Below, in pieces: positions 1 through 8,038 of a stretch of DNA of 32,698 bases. Each line of letters starts with the position of its first letter. The first letter of the stretch is position 1. This DNA is from CAYVHB01 sp964450865 (GTDB lineage: Bacteria; Bacillota; Clostridia; Saccharofermentanales; UBA5734): the NCBI GenBank assembly GCA_964450865.1, contig CAYVHB010000032.1, forward strand, positions 1 through 32,698. The letters are read 5' to 3'. The translations under genes were made by a program, and so were the position numbers. The notes beneath the pieces were generated by a model. That model ran no database searches. It worked only from the letters and a program-made list of their open reading frames with translations, and was not told where the DNA came from.

Positions 1-55
1 CTGCTGCTGACAGGCCAGTCAGTAACGGACTGCCCCGATTATTCGGGCTGGCCGG
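1..55 (-). other. Hairpin-forming region after nrdR
   Basis: The bases just downstream of the nrdR stop can fold on the minus strand: CCCGA/TCGGG around an ATAA loop, CAGT/ACTG, and an outer GGCCAG/CTGGCC pairing. No T-tract follows inside the window, so this is at best a non-canonical terminator or a transcript-end structure. The window edge prevents a firmer call. Confidence 0.3.
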
Positions 56-517
56 TCAGGACTTGCCCTGGCGCAACATCTGGTTAAGCTCTTCAAGAAA
101 AGAGTTCACATCCTTGAACTGGCGATAGACCGAAGCAAACCGCACATAAGCGACTTCATCGATTTTCTTGAGCCCGTCCATCACCAGTTCGCCGATCTCA
201 TGGGACGTAATCTCCCGTTTCAGCGCATTCTGGCTTTGCGACTCAATACAATTGACGATGGCCTCGATCTGCGCGGTCGAAACCGGACGTTTTTCACAGC
301 TTTTCATGATGCCGGCTATCAGCTTCTCACGATTGAACGGCTCACGGGTCCCATCCTTCTTGACCACCATCAAGGGCAGGTTTTCAATTTTCTCATAAGT
401 AGTAAACCTGCCACCGCAAGCGATGCATTCACGGCGCCTGCGAATCGCCGAACCTTCGTCAGAAGGCCGGGAATCAATAACGCGATCTTCATCATTGCTG
501 CAGAAAGGGCATCGCAT
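56..517 (-). CDS. nrdR: Transcriptional repressor NrdR
   Basis: This 153-residue protein has the full NrdR layout. An N-terminal zinc ribbon has the cysteine pairs CPFC (residues 3-6) and CIAC (31-34), and is followed by GGRFTTYE. An ATP-cone domain then runs from about residue 48 to 138. In the known family, NrdR senses ATP/dATP through the ATP-cone and represses ribonucleotide reductase genes by binding paired NrdR boxes. No ribonucleotide reductase gene is visible here, so its targets lie elsewhere. The start is supported by GGAGG ten bases upstream of the ATG. It follows ftsZ by 77 bases and is probably co-transcribed with it, which would link dNTP supply to division genes. The identification is secure; co-transcription is inferred from spacing. 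Confidence 0.97.
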   Translation of the reverse strand: MRCPFCSNDEDRVIDSRPSDEGSAIRRRRECIACGGRFTTYEKIENLPLMVVKKDGTREPFNREKLIAGIMKSCEKRPVSTAQIEAIVNCIESQSQNALKREITSHEIGELVMDGLKKIDEVAYVRFASVYRQFKDVNSFLEELNQMLRQGKS

Positions 518-547
518 CGGGTAGCTGCCTCCAGGGGTAACCGGCTG

Positions 548-583
548 CCAGGCCGTACAGGACCATCATCCGGTACGGCCTGG
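548..583 (-). other. Strong hairpin between ftsZ and nrdR
   Basis: A perfect 11-bp inverted repeat (CCAGGCCGTAC at 548-558 and its complement at 573-583) surrounds a 14-base loop, just after the ftsZ stop and before the nrdR ribosome binding site. No T-run follows, so it is not a standard intrinsic terminator. It could stabilise the 3' end of the ftsZ message, mark a processing site, or terminate weakly. Confidence 0.5.
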
Positions 584-594
584 GCCTGTACTGA

Positions 595-2274
595 TCAGTC
601 CTGATAATTATTATGGCTGTCCTGCAAAAACCACGGCAAAATCCGGCCGCCGCGCTTTTCCGGACGTCCCTGGTCCCGCCGGCCCTGCTTGCCGCTGTCC
701 GCGGCCGGCGGGGCTGGCGGTGCCGGCGAGGCTGGCGGCGCTGCCGGTTTCTGGGTCATGTCGGTATAACCGCCACTGCCACCACGGGCCGGGCCCGCCG
801 CCGGCGGCTGATTATAGCGGGAAGCCGGTTCAGCCGGCTTTTCGGCAGCAGGTGGCCGTTGCATCTGTCCGGCTGATCCATAGCCGGCGGGGTTGGCTTC
901 ATTTTCGCCGTAACCGCTGCCGACCGTATGGAAGCCGGAGTCTGCCGGCTTGCCGGCTGCCGGTTGCTCACCGGCGCCCTTGCCATCATAGCCGGATAGG
1001 AATGACGGGACAGCATTCTCTTCCTTGCTGCTGTCATAAGCTGGTGAATGATAGCCTGCCGCATTGGGGGCGGGCATCCCATAGGCGGGCGTGGCCGGGG
1101 CAGCGGGAGCAGCCGGACTGGGTTGGGCCGGCTGGGTATAATTGCCCGCATGATAACCCGGCTGGCTGTAATTCGGCTGGTTGAAGGAAGGCTGATTAAA
1201 TGATGGCTGGCCGAAGCCGCCGGCCTGGCCGCCGGACTGAGCAGTGCGGCCGGGCATGCCGGGCATCGGCGTGCTGGCCTGGTTAGGCTTGCCGGGCGGC
1301 ACGGCCGTATCCCGGTCAAAACCGCTGGCGATGACGGTAATCATGATCTCATCCTGCATCTGGGCATCCACCACGGCACCAAAAATGATGTCGGCATCGG
1401 GTGAAGCCGCGTCGCGGACGACTGAGGCGGCCTCATCGATCTCACGGATGCGCATATCCCGGCCACCCGTGAAATTGATGATGACGCCGCGGGCACCGTC
1501 AATGGTGGTATCCAGCAACGGGCTGTTGATGGCCTGGCGGATTGCGGCAGAGGCCCGGCCTTCACCGGAGGCCCGGCCGATGCCCATGTGACAGACCCCG
1601 GCCTGGGTCATGATCCGGCGGACGTCGGCAAGGTCGAGATTGATCAGCCCCGGGACGGCTACGAGGTCGGAGATGCCGGACACACCATATTTGAGGACCT
1701 GGTCAGCCATGGTAAAGGCTTCATCTAGCGATGTGTTGTCGTCAGCGATTTCGAGCAGCTTGTCATTGGGTACGACAATCAGCGAATCGACGTATTTCTC
1801 AAGCTCGCGGATCCCCTTCTCGGCATTCTGCATGCGCCGCGATCCTTCAAAGCGGAAGGGCCGGGTGACGACGCCAACGGTCAGGATGTTGAGTTCACGG
1901 GCGATCTGGGCGACGACCGGCGCTCCGCCGGTCCCGGTCCCGCCGCCCATGCCAGCCGTGATAAAAAGCATATCAGTCCCGCGAATCAGCTGGCTGATCT
2001 CATCACTGGACTCCTGGGCCGCTTTCTGGCCAATATCCGGATTGGCGCCACAGCCCAGGCCACGGGTGATTTTCTCGCCGATCTGAATGCGATTGCTGGC
2101 CTTGGTCCGCATCAGGGCCTGATTATCGGTATTGACCGTTATGAATTCAATTCCCTGAACAGCGCCCTCGATCATGCGGTCAACCGCATTACAGCCGCCG
2201 CCCCCGATGCCAATGACCTTGATCGTGGCAAAATTATTATTCTCCATGCTGAAACCCATTTTATACTCAGCCAA
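595..2274 (-). CDS. ftsZ: Cell division GTPase FtsZ with a very long linker
   Basis: FtsZ is the tubulin-like GTPase that forms the division ring. The globular domain spans about residues 17-320. It has the nucleotide-binding GGGG (24-27), the tubulin signature MGGGTGTG (109-116) and the synergy loop NLDLAD (212-217). A linker of about 220 residues rich in Gly, Pro, Ala, Gln and Tyr follows, far longer than the roughly 50 residues in many species, and then a C-terminal peptide with ILPWFLQ. The start is a TTG at 2272-2274: AGGAG lies eight bases upstream, whereas the ATG at 2257-2259 is more than 20 bases from any Shine-Dalgarno. The resulting N-terminus (fMet-Ala-Glu-Tyr) also resembles the MLEF start of Bacillus FtsZ. 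The protein would be 559 residues. No ftsA lies beside it. A second C-terminal-peptide-like motif, VPSFL, sits inside the linker at residues 422-426. Confidence 0.97.
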   Translation of the reverse strand: MAEYKMGFSMENNNFATIKVIGIGGGGCNAVDRMIEGAVQGIEFITVNTDNQALMRTKASNRIQIGEKITRGLGCGANPDIGQKAAQESSDEISQLIRGTDMLFITAGMGGGTGTGGAPVVAQIARELNILTVGVVTRPFRFEGSRRMQNAEKGIRELEKYVDSLIVVPNDKLLEIADDNTSLDEAFTMADQVLKYGVSGISDLVAVPGLINLDLADVRRIMTQAGVCHMGIGRASGEGRASAAIRQAINSPLLDTTIDGARGVIINFTGGRDMRIREIDEAASVVRDAASPDADIIFGAVVDAQMQDEIMITVIASGFDRDTAVPPGKPNQASTPMPGMPGRTAQSGGQAGGFGQPSFNQPSFNQPNYSQPGYHAGNYTQPAQPSPAAPAAPATPAYGMPAPNAAGYHSPAYDSSKEENAVPSFLSGYDGKGAGEQPAAGKPADSGFHTVGSGYGENEANPAGYGSAGQMQRPPAAEKPAEPASRYNQPPAAGPARGGSGGYTDMTQKPAAPPASPAPPAPPAADSGKQGRRDQGRPEKRGGRILPWFLQDSHNNYQD

Positions 2275-2433
2275 ACTAACAACTCCTCCCACATTTCTCA
2301 TTTGGTAATGATTGATATCAATCTCCGCAAACGCTTCTGGTCCGAAGACTGCACGGGCCGGCCCTTTATGATGACTCAGCCGTGCGCCAGACCGGAAGCC
2401 GTTAAAATACAAATTCCATACATTTTTGTTACA

Positions 2434-2462
2434 ATTCTACACCAACCGGTAATGGCATACAA
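2434..2462 (-). promoter_or_regulatory. Candidate promoter upstream of ftsZ
   Basis: On the minus strand a TAGAAT -10 element (2434-2439) lies 17 bases downstream of a weak -35 TTGTAT (2457-2462), in an AT-rich patch about 160 bases before the ftsZ start. The -10 matches five of six consensus positions and the -35 only three of six. The rest of the 2275-2565 gap contains a GC-rich hairpin (CCCGGG arms near 2518-2552) without a T-tract, and no gene. Confidence 0.4.
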
Positions 2463-2565
2463 CAAGTCTTCGTCAGCCGCTGTTCATTCTTTGCAATTCT
2501 CCTGTCTGGCCGTTTACCCCGGGTCCTGGTCTCACGCCAGTGCGGCCCCGGGAAGCTGTCCCCGT

Positions 2566-2922
2566 TCAGGTCAGCTTGTTTTGCCGACGCTGGTCCATGC
2601 GTTCAAACAGCAGACGGCGGATCGTGGAAAAATTCAGGAAGATCCGGTTGCCGAACGCGAAAACAGCTGCCAGGCTTAACTGGAGATTGAGCTGGTCACC
2701 CAGGGCAGCCAGCACGACGGCAATGGCACTGTTACCGATAAACCCGGTGATAAACAGACGGGTATTGTAGGTATTTTTCAAACTGGCTGTTATCGCCCCG
2801 ATCACGGAGTCAATGGCGGCCAGGATGCCGACAGCGACATATGAGGAGTAGGCGCTTGGGATATCGACATTCCAGATGAGGCCGATGATCAGGCCCAGGA
2901 TCAGGCCAATCAGTGGAAACAT
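2566..2922 (-). CDS. sbp: Small basic membrane protein Sbp (DUF1290)
   Basis: This 118-residue protein matches the Sbp/DUF1290 family, which sits between divIB and ftsZ in many Firmicutes. The function of the family is not established. It has three to four hydrophobic stretches, the conserved patches IPSAYSSYVAVGILAAIDS and FAFGNRIFLNFSTIRR, and a basic C-terminus (RRQNKLT). The start at 2922 is chosen because GGAGG lies seven bases upstream; an ATG six codons further up has no comparable site. Its position between ftsQ and ftsZ suggests a role tied to division or envelope synthesis, but that is only guilt by association. Confidence 0.88.
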   Translation of the reverse strand: MFPLIGLILGLIIGLIWNVDIPSAYSSYVAVGILAAIDSVIGAITASLKNTYNTRLFITGFIGNSAIAVVLAALGDQLNLQLSLAAVFAFGNRIFLNFSTIRRLLFERMDQRRQNKLT

Positions 2923-3073
2923 AGCGGGTCCTCCTGTCATTACATATCATGCGGTTTGCGGGTAGCCGTTGTTCGCGGCTGAAGTCGCAATCCGGGCGGC
3001 TGTGACCTGTCCGTGGACAGGAACAGCTGGCGGGGGTTAGCGGCCCGGCCAGGGTATCCGCTTAACGGTCCGG

Positions 3074-4048
3074 TTACCCATCCGGGACAAAGGTGCGGTG
3101 ATCTCCGCTCAGGTCGAGGATGCCTTTGCCGAGATTGTTCAGGACATGCTGGGCGAGGGCGAAGCGCAGCCAGAGCATGTCATCGTATACGTCGGACGCC
3201 GTTTCAGCCAGGATGGTCAGTTCCTGGCCATTAGCAGGCAATTCCAGGGTCAGGTAAAGCTGGCGGCCGCCGACTGGCCGGATGCTGCGGATCTGGCTCA
3301 GCAAAGGCTGATCCGTCCGGTTGTCCTGTTCGGCCTCGATTATAGCATCCATGAGTGTTATGGCGCTATGCATGGCCGCCGGCACACTGACCGCCAGGGG
3401 TTCGCCCAGCCGCAGGCTGTCGACGCTGACACCGGCGATAACCGGGATATGCTCCGGCATCGTCGCCAGAATTCTCAGGGCTATCCCTTCTTTATCAATC
3501 ATCACACAGCCATCCGGAATCGCAACATAAGCTACCTCGACCCGTTCTGAAACATCAATCCGGACGGCTCCGGGGAAATCCATGGTCACAATGACCTTGT
3601 CGATATAAGGGAAGGTGGCCCTGAGCCGTTTTTCCGCTGCCCCGTAGCGCAAGGTCAGCCATTGGCGCAGATTGCCCCCCAGTCCGAGAACAAGATGCTG
3701 GCCCGGTTGCAGGCCGCTGGCGGCAATGATTTCCTCACGGGACATCGCCCGGGTCTGGCTGACCTTGATCTGCTGAACATGCAAGGCTGGCAGGGTCAGG
3801 AAAGCGAGGCAGACCAGCAGGGCCAGGAAAAGCAGTGTCAGGATCCGGACCAGGCGCTGGTTGCGGTGCAAGTGAACGGACCGTACCGCAGGCCCCGTCC
3901 TGTCATCCGGCCCGGACCGGACGGACTGGCCATTCAGGTTCTCTTCATCCTCTCCGGGCCAACCCGGCCGGCCATTCAGGTTCTCTTCATCCGGCCCGGG
4001 CCAACCCGGCCGGCCTGGCATTTTATCCTGGCCCCGTCTGCTGCTCAT
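3074..4048 (-). CDS. ftsQ: Cell division protein DivIB/FtsQ
   Basis: This 324-residue bitopic membrane protein has a cytoplasmic N-terminus (1-65), one membrane helix (about 67-86), a POTRA domain directly after it (about 88-160) and a beta domain to the C-terminus. In the family it forms the FtsQ/DivIB-FtsL-DivIC complex that controls septal wall synthesis. The cytoplasmic tail contains two tandem 14-residue copies of GRPGWPGxDEENLN (residues 12-25 and 26-39), encoded by a 42-bp direct repeat. The start at 4048 has only a weak AGGCG site; the ATG nine codons in (preceded by AGGA) is an alternative and would keep the repeat. It begins 28 bases after murG. No divIC gene is visible in the window. 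Confidence 0.92.
   Translation of the reverse strand: MSSRRGQDKMPGRPGWPGPDEENLNGRPGWPGEDEENLNGQSVRSGPDDRTGPAVRSVHLHRNQRLVRILTLLFLALLVCLAFLTLPALHVQQIKVSQTRAMSREEIIAASGLQPGQHLVLGLGGNLRQWLTLRYGAAEKRLRATFPYIDKVIVTMDFPGAVRIDVSERVEVAYVAIPDGCVMIDKEGIALRILATMPEHIPVIAGVSVDSLRLGEPLAVSVPAAMHSAITLMDAIIEAEQDNRTDQPLLSQIRSIRPVGGRQLYLTLELPANGQELTILAETASDVYDDMLWLRFALAQHVLNNLGKGILDLSGDHRTFVPDG
3928..4011 (-). repeat. 42-bp tandem duplication in ftsQ
   Basis: Two adjacent 42-bp copies (3928-3969 and 3970-4011) differ at only a few bases and encode GRPGWPG(P/E)DEENLN twice. The in-frame unit length and near identity indicate a recent duplication in the cytoplasmic tail of FtsQ. Confidence 0.9.
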
Positions 4049-4076
4049 GTCAGTTCGCCTGCCGATTGCAATCGGC

Positions 4077-5195
4077 TCAAGCCTGCATGACCTGATACAG
4101 GCAGCGGCAGATCTGGGCTGCAGCTGCCGGCTGGGCCAGCCTGGCGGCCGCTTCGCCCATGGCCAGCAGGCGCAGGCGGTCATGCAGCAGACTCTGTAAT
4201 TGACCGGCCAGCCATTCAGCGGTCAAATCCTGGTCAGGCTGGAGCAAAGCAGCCCCGGCACTGGCCAGAACCCTGGCATTGCTGGTCTGGTGGTCACCGG
4301 CAGCATGCGGATAGGGGATCAGGATTGCCGGTTTGCCGAGTGCTGCCAGTTCGGCGCAGGTCATGGCCCCGGCCCGGCCGATAATCAGATCGGCAGCTGC
4401 CATGACCTGCGGCATGTCAAACAGATACTCATGCACGTCCAGCCACGTCATTTCCCGGCTGTCCTGCCGGACGGCCTCAAAATGCTGGCGGCCGGCAGCC
4501 AGGATGACCCGTGGCGGCCGGGCACAGCTCAGCAGGGCCCGGAAAGCCGGCTGCTGATGCAGGCCCAGCACCGCTTCATTGATACTGCGCGCACCCAGGC
4601 TGCCGCCCATGGCGAGAATAACCGGTTCATGTTCGGCAAGGCCCAGGATCTTGCGTGCCGCCTGGCGATTCTGGGCAAAAAATTCCGGCCGGACCGGATT
4701 CCCGGTCAGGACGATCGGTGCCCGGGTTTTAAACCAGGTTTCGCTGCCGGGAAAGCTGATGCAGACCATCTGGCTGCGCCGGGCCATCAGGCGGTTGGAG
4801 CGGCCGGGAAAAGCATTCTGCTCATGTAAAAGCAGCGGCACATGCAGACTGGCCGCCGCAGCAGCCAGCGGGCTGCAGACATAACCGCCGGTCCCGATCA
4901 CGGCGTTGGGCTTGAATTCGCGCAGCAGCTGCCGGCACTGGCGCCGACCGGCAATAAAATCGGCGACTGCCCGGACGAGCTCGGGTGAAAGACGATGGGG
5001 CAGGCCACGGGCCCGGATTGCCCGGAATTCATAACCCGCACGGGGTACCATGGTTTGCTCCAGGCCCCGGCGCGTGCCGCAGAACAGGATCTGGGCCTGT
5101 GGATGATCCTGGCGGATCTGGTCGGCAATGGCCAGGGCCGGATTGATGTGGCCACTGGTACCACCTCCGGCGAGTATAAAACGCAATTCACCCAT
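4077..5195 (-). CDS. murG: UDP-GlcNAc transferase MurG
   Basis: MurG transfers N-acetylglucosamine to lipid I on the inner membrane face to make lipid II. The 372-residue protein has the N-terminal donor-independent fold with GGGTSGH (10-16), the HEQNAFPGRSNRLM motif, and the C-terminal UDP-GlcNAc domain with MGGSLGARSIN and RAGAMTCAELAALGKPAILIPYP. The start at 5195 is clear: GGGAGG is nine bases upstream and MGELRFILAGGGTSGH matches the family N-terminus. The start codon is separated by a single base from the ftsW stop, which suggests translational coupling. The C-terminus (AARLAQPAAAAQICRCLYQ) is Ala-rich but of normal length. Confidence 0.97.
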   Translation of the reverse strand: MGELRFILAGGGTSGHINPALAIADQIRQDHPQAQILFCGTRRGLEQTMVPRAGYEFRAIRARGLPHRLSPELVRAVADFIAGRRQCRQLLREFKPNAVIGTGGYVCSPLAAAAASLHVPLLLHEQNAFPGRSNRLMARRSQMVCISFPGSETWFKTRAPIVLTGNPVRPEFFAQNRQAARKILGLAEHEPVILAMGGSLGARSINEAVLGLHQQPAFRALLSCARPPRVILAAGRQHFEAVRQDSREMTWLDVHEYLFDMPQVMAAADLIIGRAGAMTCAELAALGKPAILIPYPHAAGDHQTSNARVLASAGAALLQPDQDLTAEWLAGQLQSLLHDRLRLLAMGEAAARLAQPAAAAQICRCLYQVMQA

Positions 5196-5196
5196 T

Positions 5197-6864
5197 TCAG
5201 GTGACCTCCCGATATCTGGAATGGCGGCCGGTCTGATCAAGGCCGGCGTAGGCCTTTTCCGGGCTTGCAGCGGCCATTCCCGGCTGGTTGTCTGTTGCCG
5301 GGTAGTTTTGTTCATCCATCGGTTCATGGGAGCGATGGGCAACCGGTTGTCCGGTACCATACGGGGCAAGACCCGTCAGCTGGCGCTGGCCACTGCGTGA
5401 TACCGCCAGGATAAAGCCGATTGCCAGCAGGAAAAACAGGTTGGATGTTCCACCATAGCTGAAAAAGGGCAATGAAATGCCGGTAGCGGGCAAGGTTCGC
5501 GTCGCAACACCAATATTGAGCAGGCTCTGGATGCCAATCAGCATGGTGTAACCGGAAGCCAGGATTGTGGCATGGACGCTGCCGGCCTTGAGCGCAATCC
5601 CCGCCCCCATGGTCACAAAGAGCACAAACAGCAGCAGAACAATACTGGTACCGCCAAAACCCAGTTCCTCGCCAATAATGGCGAAAACATAGTCATTATG
5701 GGCTTCCGGCAGGTAGTTGTATTTCTGGCGGCCGGAGCCCAGACCCAGTCCGCTGAGCCCGCCTGAACCAATGGCGATCATCGACTGGCGAATCTGGTAC
5801 GTTTCGTCAGGGTCAACCATATCAGGATGCAGGAATGAATCAATGCGACTCTGGGCATGCTCAAAATTGGTCTGGATAATCGATTGTATGGTGACATCCG
5901 GGTACAGCACCGGGACCAGGGCCAGAACCAGCATGGCAATGATGACCAGCAGAACCAGTCCTTGCAGCAGGCCGCTGAGCCAGGATCGCCAGGGCAGGTT
6001 GGCTACGGTCATGCAGACCAGAATCAGGAAAGAAATGATCAGGAAACCGGAGACGTGGGGCTGCATCAGGATCAGGACCAGCCAGGGGGCGACCAGGAAC
6101 AGGGGCAGCAGCAGGTCAAGCCAGCCATCGGCCAGGAAGCGGCGGACCGCGGAGCGGAATTGAAAATGACCGGCCTTGCGGCGGCGGACCAGCCAGCTGT
6201 AATAGCCGGCCAGACAGAAAACGACCGCTATCTTGGCCAGTTCCGAGGGCTGGAAGTCAGTCGGGCCGATGTTTACCCAGCGCCTGGCGCCATTCATGAC
6301 AAATCCCTTGAACTTCACATATACCAGCAGGCCGCTCGTCAGACCATAAAGCAGCAGCGCCATCCAGATCTGCTTGAAGAACCGGACAGGAATGACAACC
6401 GCAATGAACAGGGCCAGTACCAGGCCGATGACCGTAATGACGGACTGCCGGATCACATAGTGCATGGTATCACCGTCATAGGATGCATAACCATCGCTCA
6501 TGCTGGCCGAAAACAGCATGACCAGGCCAAAGCAGATCATGATCAGGGTGACAATGAACAACCCACCATGGATTTGCTGACGCGGCCGCATTACCGGCAA
6601 CAGGGAAGCCGGGCCCAGGCCGTGGCCGTCCTGGCTGCCCTGACTCATGTGACTGCCTTGACTGGCGTGATTGCCATGACTGGTGTAGCGCTGGTGGCTG
6701 TCGTGACCGCCCTGTCCGGCCTGGCCCGAATGGCTGCCGTAGCGGGTGTGACCACGCTGGCCGGCCCGGCTGGCGAAACCAGCAAGACCAGCCCGGCCGG
6801 CTGTGCCGCCGGTCGGGGCCTGATCACGCAGATCTTCATTTCGCAGGGTTCCGCTTTGTTTCAT
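5197..6864 (-). CDS. ftsW: FtsW/SpoVE SEDS glycosyltransferase with His-rich N-terminus
   Basis: SEDS proteins polymerise lipid II with a class B PBP partner, here probably the PBP encoded at 11314-13974. About ten membrane helices span residues 100-490. Family motifs are GARRWVNIGPTDFQPSELAK, PEAHNDYVFAIIGEELGFGG and TGISLPFFSYGGTSNL. FtsW is preferred over RodA because of its position before murG and because a separate rodA is present. The 555 residues include an unusual cytoplasmic N-terminus of about 95 residues rich in Gly, Ser, Gln and His (eight His between residues 39 and 81), and a hydrophilic C-terminal tail of about 65. The long start is supported by GGAGG seven bases before the ATG; internal Met codons lack such sites. 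Whether it serves vegetative or sporulation septa cannot be decided. Confidence 0.95.
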   Translation of the reverse strand: MKQSGTLRNEDLRDQAPTGGTAGRAGLAGFASRAGQRGHTRYGSHSGQAGQGGHDSHQRYTSHGNHASQGSHMSQGSQDGHGLGPASLLPVMRPRQQIHGGLFIVTLIMICFGLVMLFSASMSDGYASYDGDTMHYVIRQSVITVIGLVLALFIAVVIPVRFFKQIWMALLLYGLTSGLLVYVKFKGFVMNGARRWVNIGPTDFQPSELAKIAVVFCLAGYYSWLVRRRKAGHFQFRSAVRRFLADGWLDLLLPLFLVAPWLVLILMQPHVSGFLIISFLILVCMTVANLPWRSWLSGLLQGLVLLVIIAMLVLALVPVLYPDVTIQSIIQTNFEHAQSRIDSFLHPDMVDPDETYQIRQSMIAIGSGGLSGLGLGSGRQKYNYLPEAHNDYVFAIIGEELGFGGTSIVLLLFVLFVTMGAGIALKAGSVHATILASGYTMLIGIQSLLNIGVATRTLPATGISLPFFSYGGTSNLFFLLAIGFILAVSRSGQRQLTGLAPYGTGQPVAHRSHEPMDEQNYPATDNQPGMAAASPEKAYAGLDQTGRHSRYREVT

Positions 6865-6887
6865 GACTGGTCCTCCTGACTGCCCCG

Positions 6888-7877
6888 TTACAGAAGTAAC
6901 AGACCGAGCAGGCTGCCAAGCAGGGTAACCAGAGAAAAGACCAGGACAATCTTGTTCTCCCGCCAGCCGCCCAGTTCAAAATGATGGTGGATAGGCGACA
7001 TCCGGAAAATCCGCTTGCCGCCGGTCTTCTTGAAGTAGGCCACCTGAATGATGACGGACAGCGATTCAACGATGTAAATCACCCCGACCAGGGCCAGCAG
7101 CCAGGGGACCCCGTCAACCAGGGCAATCCCGGCCAGGCCAGCCCCGAGAGCCTGTGAGCCTGTGTCACCCATAAAGACCTTCGCCGGGTGATGATTAAAA
7201 ACCAGGAAGCCCAGGCAACCGCCGGCAATGGCAAAACTGAGCCAGAGGGCCGGCCGGGCCATGACGACCGTTCTGGCGAGCAGATAACTGGCCAGGGCCA
7301 GGGCCAGGCTGCTGATAACCGTGACGCTTGAGGCCAGGCCATCTACCCCGTCCGTCAGGTTGACCGAATTGCAGATAAAAAACAGGTAGATCACAACCAG
7401 GGCCCCATAAAGCAATTTCCACCAGCCGGTGATCAGAATGGGATAACCGGTCACGGGCAGGAGCAGAAAAGGTTCCGATGGCGCCAGCCACAGGTAATAG
7501 CCCGTAAACAGAACGGCAAAAAACGTCAGCAAGACTGTTTTCTGGCGCACGGACAGGCCCTTCTTGCTGATACGGACCTTGATATAATCATCGAGGAAAC
7601 CGACAAGCGCAAAAAGCAGGACCAGCAGGACCAGTATGGCCAGCGGCTGTAATGCCACATCGGTCACCAGCGCATAAATGCCAAGCAGGGTCAGCGGGAC
7701 CAGGAAAAAGAAGCCGCCAAAAGTCGGTGTTCCGGTCTTGGCGAAATGTGCTTTCGGTCCATCATCGCGCACCGTCTGGCCAACATTCAGGCGGCGCAGC
7801 AACGGCAGGCCGGCCAGGCCAGCCAGTAATGTCAGTATGAATATGACAGCTCCGACGATCAGTCCTTCAATCAGCAT
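6888..7877 (-). CDS. mraY: Phospho-MurNAc-pentapeptide transferase MraY
   Basis: MraY attaches phospho-MurNAc-pentapeptide to undecaprenyl phosphate, giving lipid I. The 329-residue protein is close to the family length and is built of about ten membrane helices. Catalytic and conserved residues are visible: FLDDY with Asp96-Asp97, NLTDGVDGL (173-181), FMGDTGS (235-241) and PIHHHFELGGW (295-305). GGGAGG lies six bases before the start. It ends 23 bases before ftsW, so there is no room for the murD gene found at this place in many species. Confidence 0.98.
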   Translation of the reverse strand: MLIEGLIVGAVIFILTLLAGLAGLPLLRRLNVGQTVRDDGPKAHFAKTGTPTFGGFFFLVPLTLLGIYALVTDVALQPLAILVLLVLLFALVGFLDDYIKVRISKKGLSVRQKTVLLTFFAVLFTGYYLWLAPSEPFLLLPVTGYPILITGWWKLLYGALVVIYLFFICNSVNLTDGVDGLASSVTVISSLALALASYLLARTVVMARPALWLSFAIAGGCLGFLVFNHHPAKVFMGDTGSQALGAGLAGIALVDGVPWLLALVGVIYIVESLSVIIQVAYFKKTGGKRIFRMSPIHHHFELGGWRENKIVLVFSLVTLLGSLLGLLLL

Positions 7878-8038
7878 CTCATGCCTCCCGGGTTCTATCT
7901 GTAATTAATTTCTGTCTGTGCAGGTCTGTCCGGGTCCGGGCGAAACCGGCCGGTGCCTGATTGGCCGATACACGGCCGGCTGTTTCGCGGGCTAGCCGTA
8001 TCCGGTCCGGGCCAGACTGTATCCGGTGACCGGCCGGG

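Noticed and set aside
5857..6879. Plus-strand frame of 340 codons opposite ftsW
   Set aside because: It lies entirely antisense to ftsW, is Gln/Asp-rich from the complementary codons, and matches no family I recognise.
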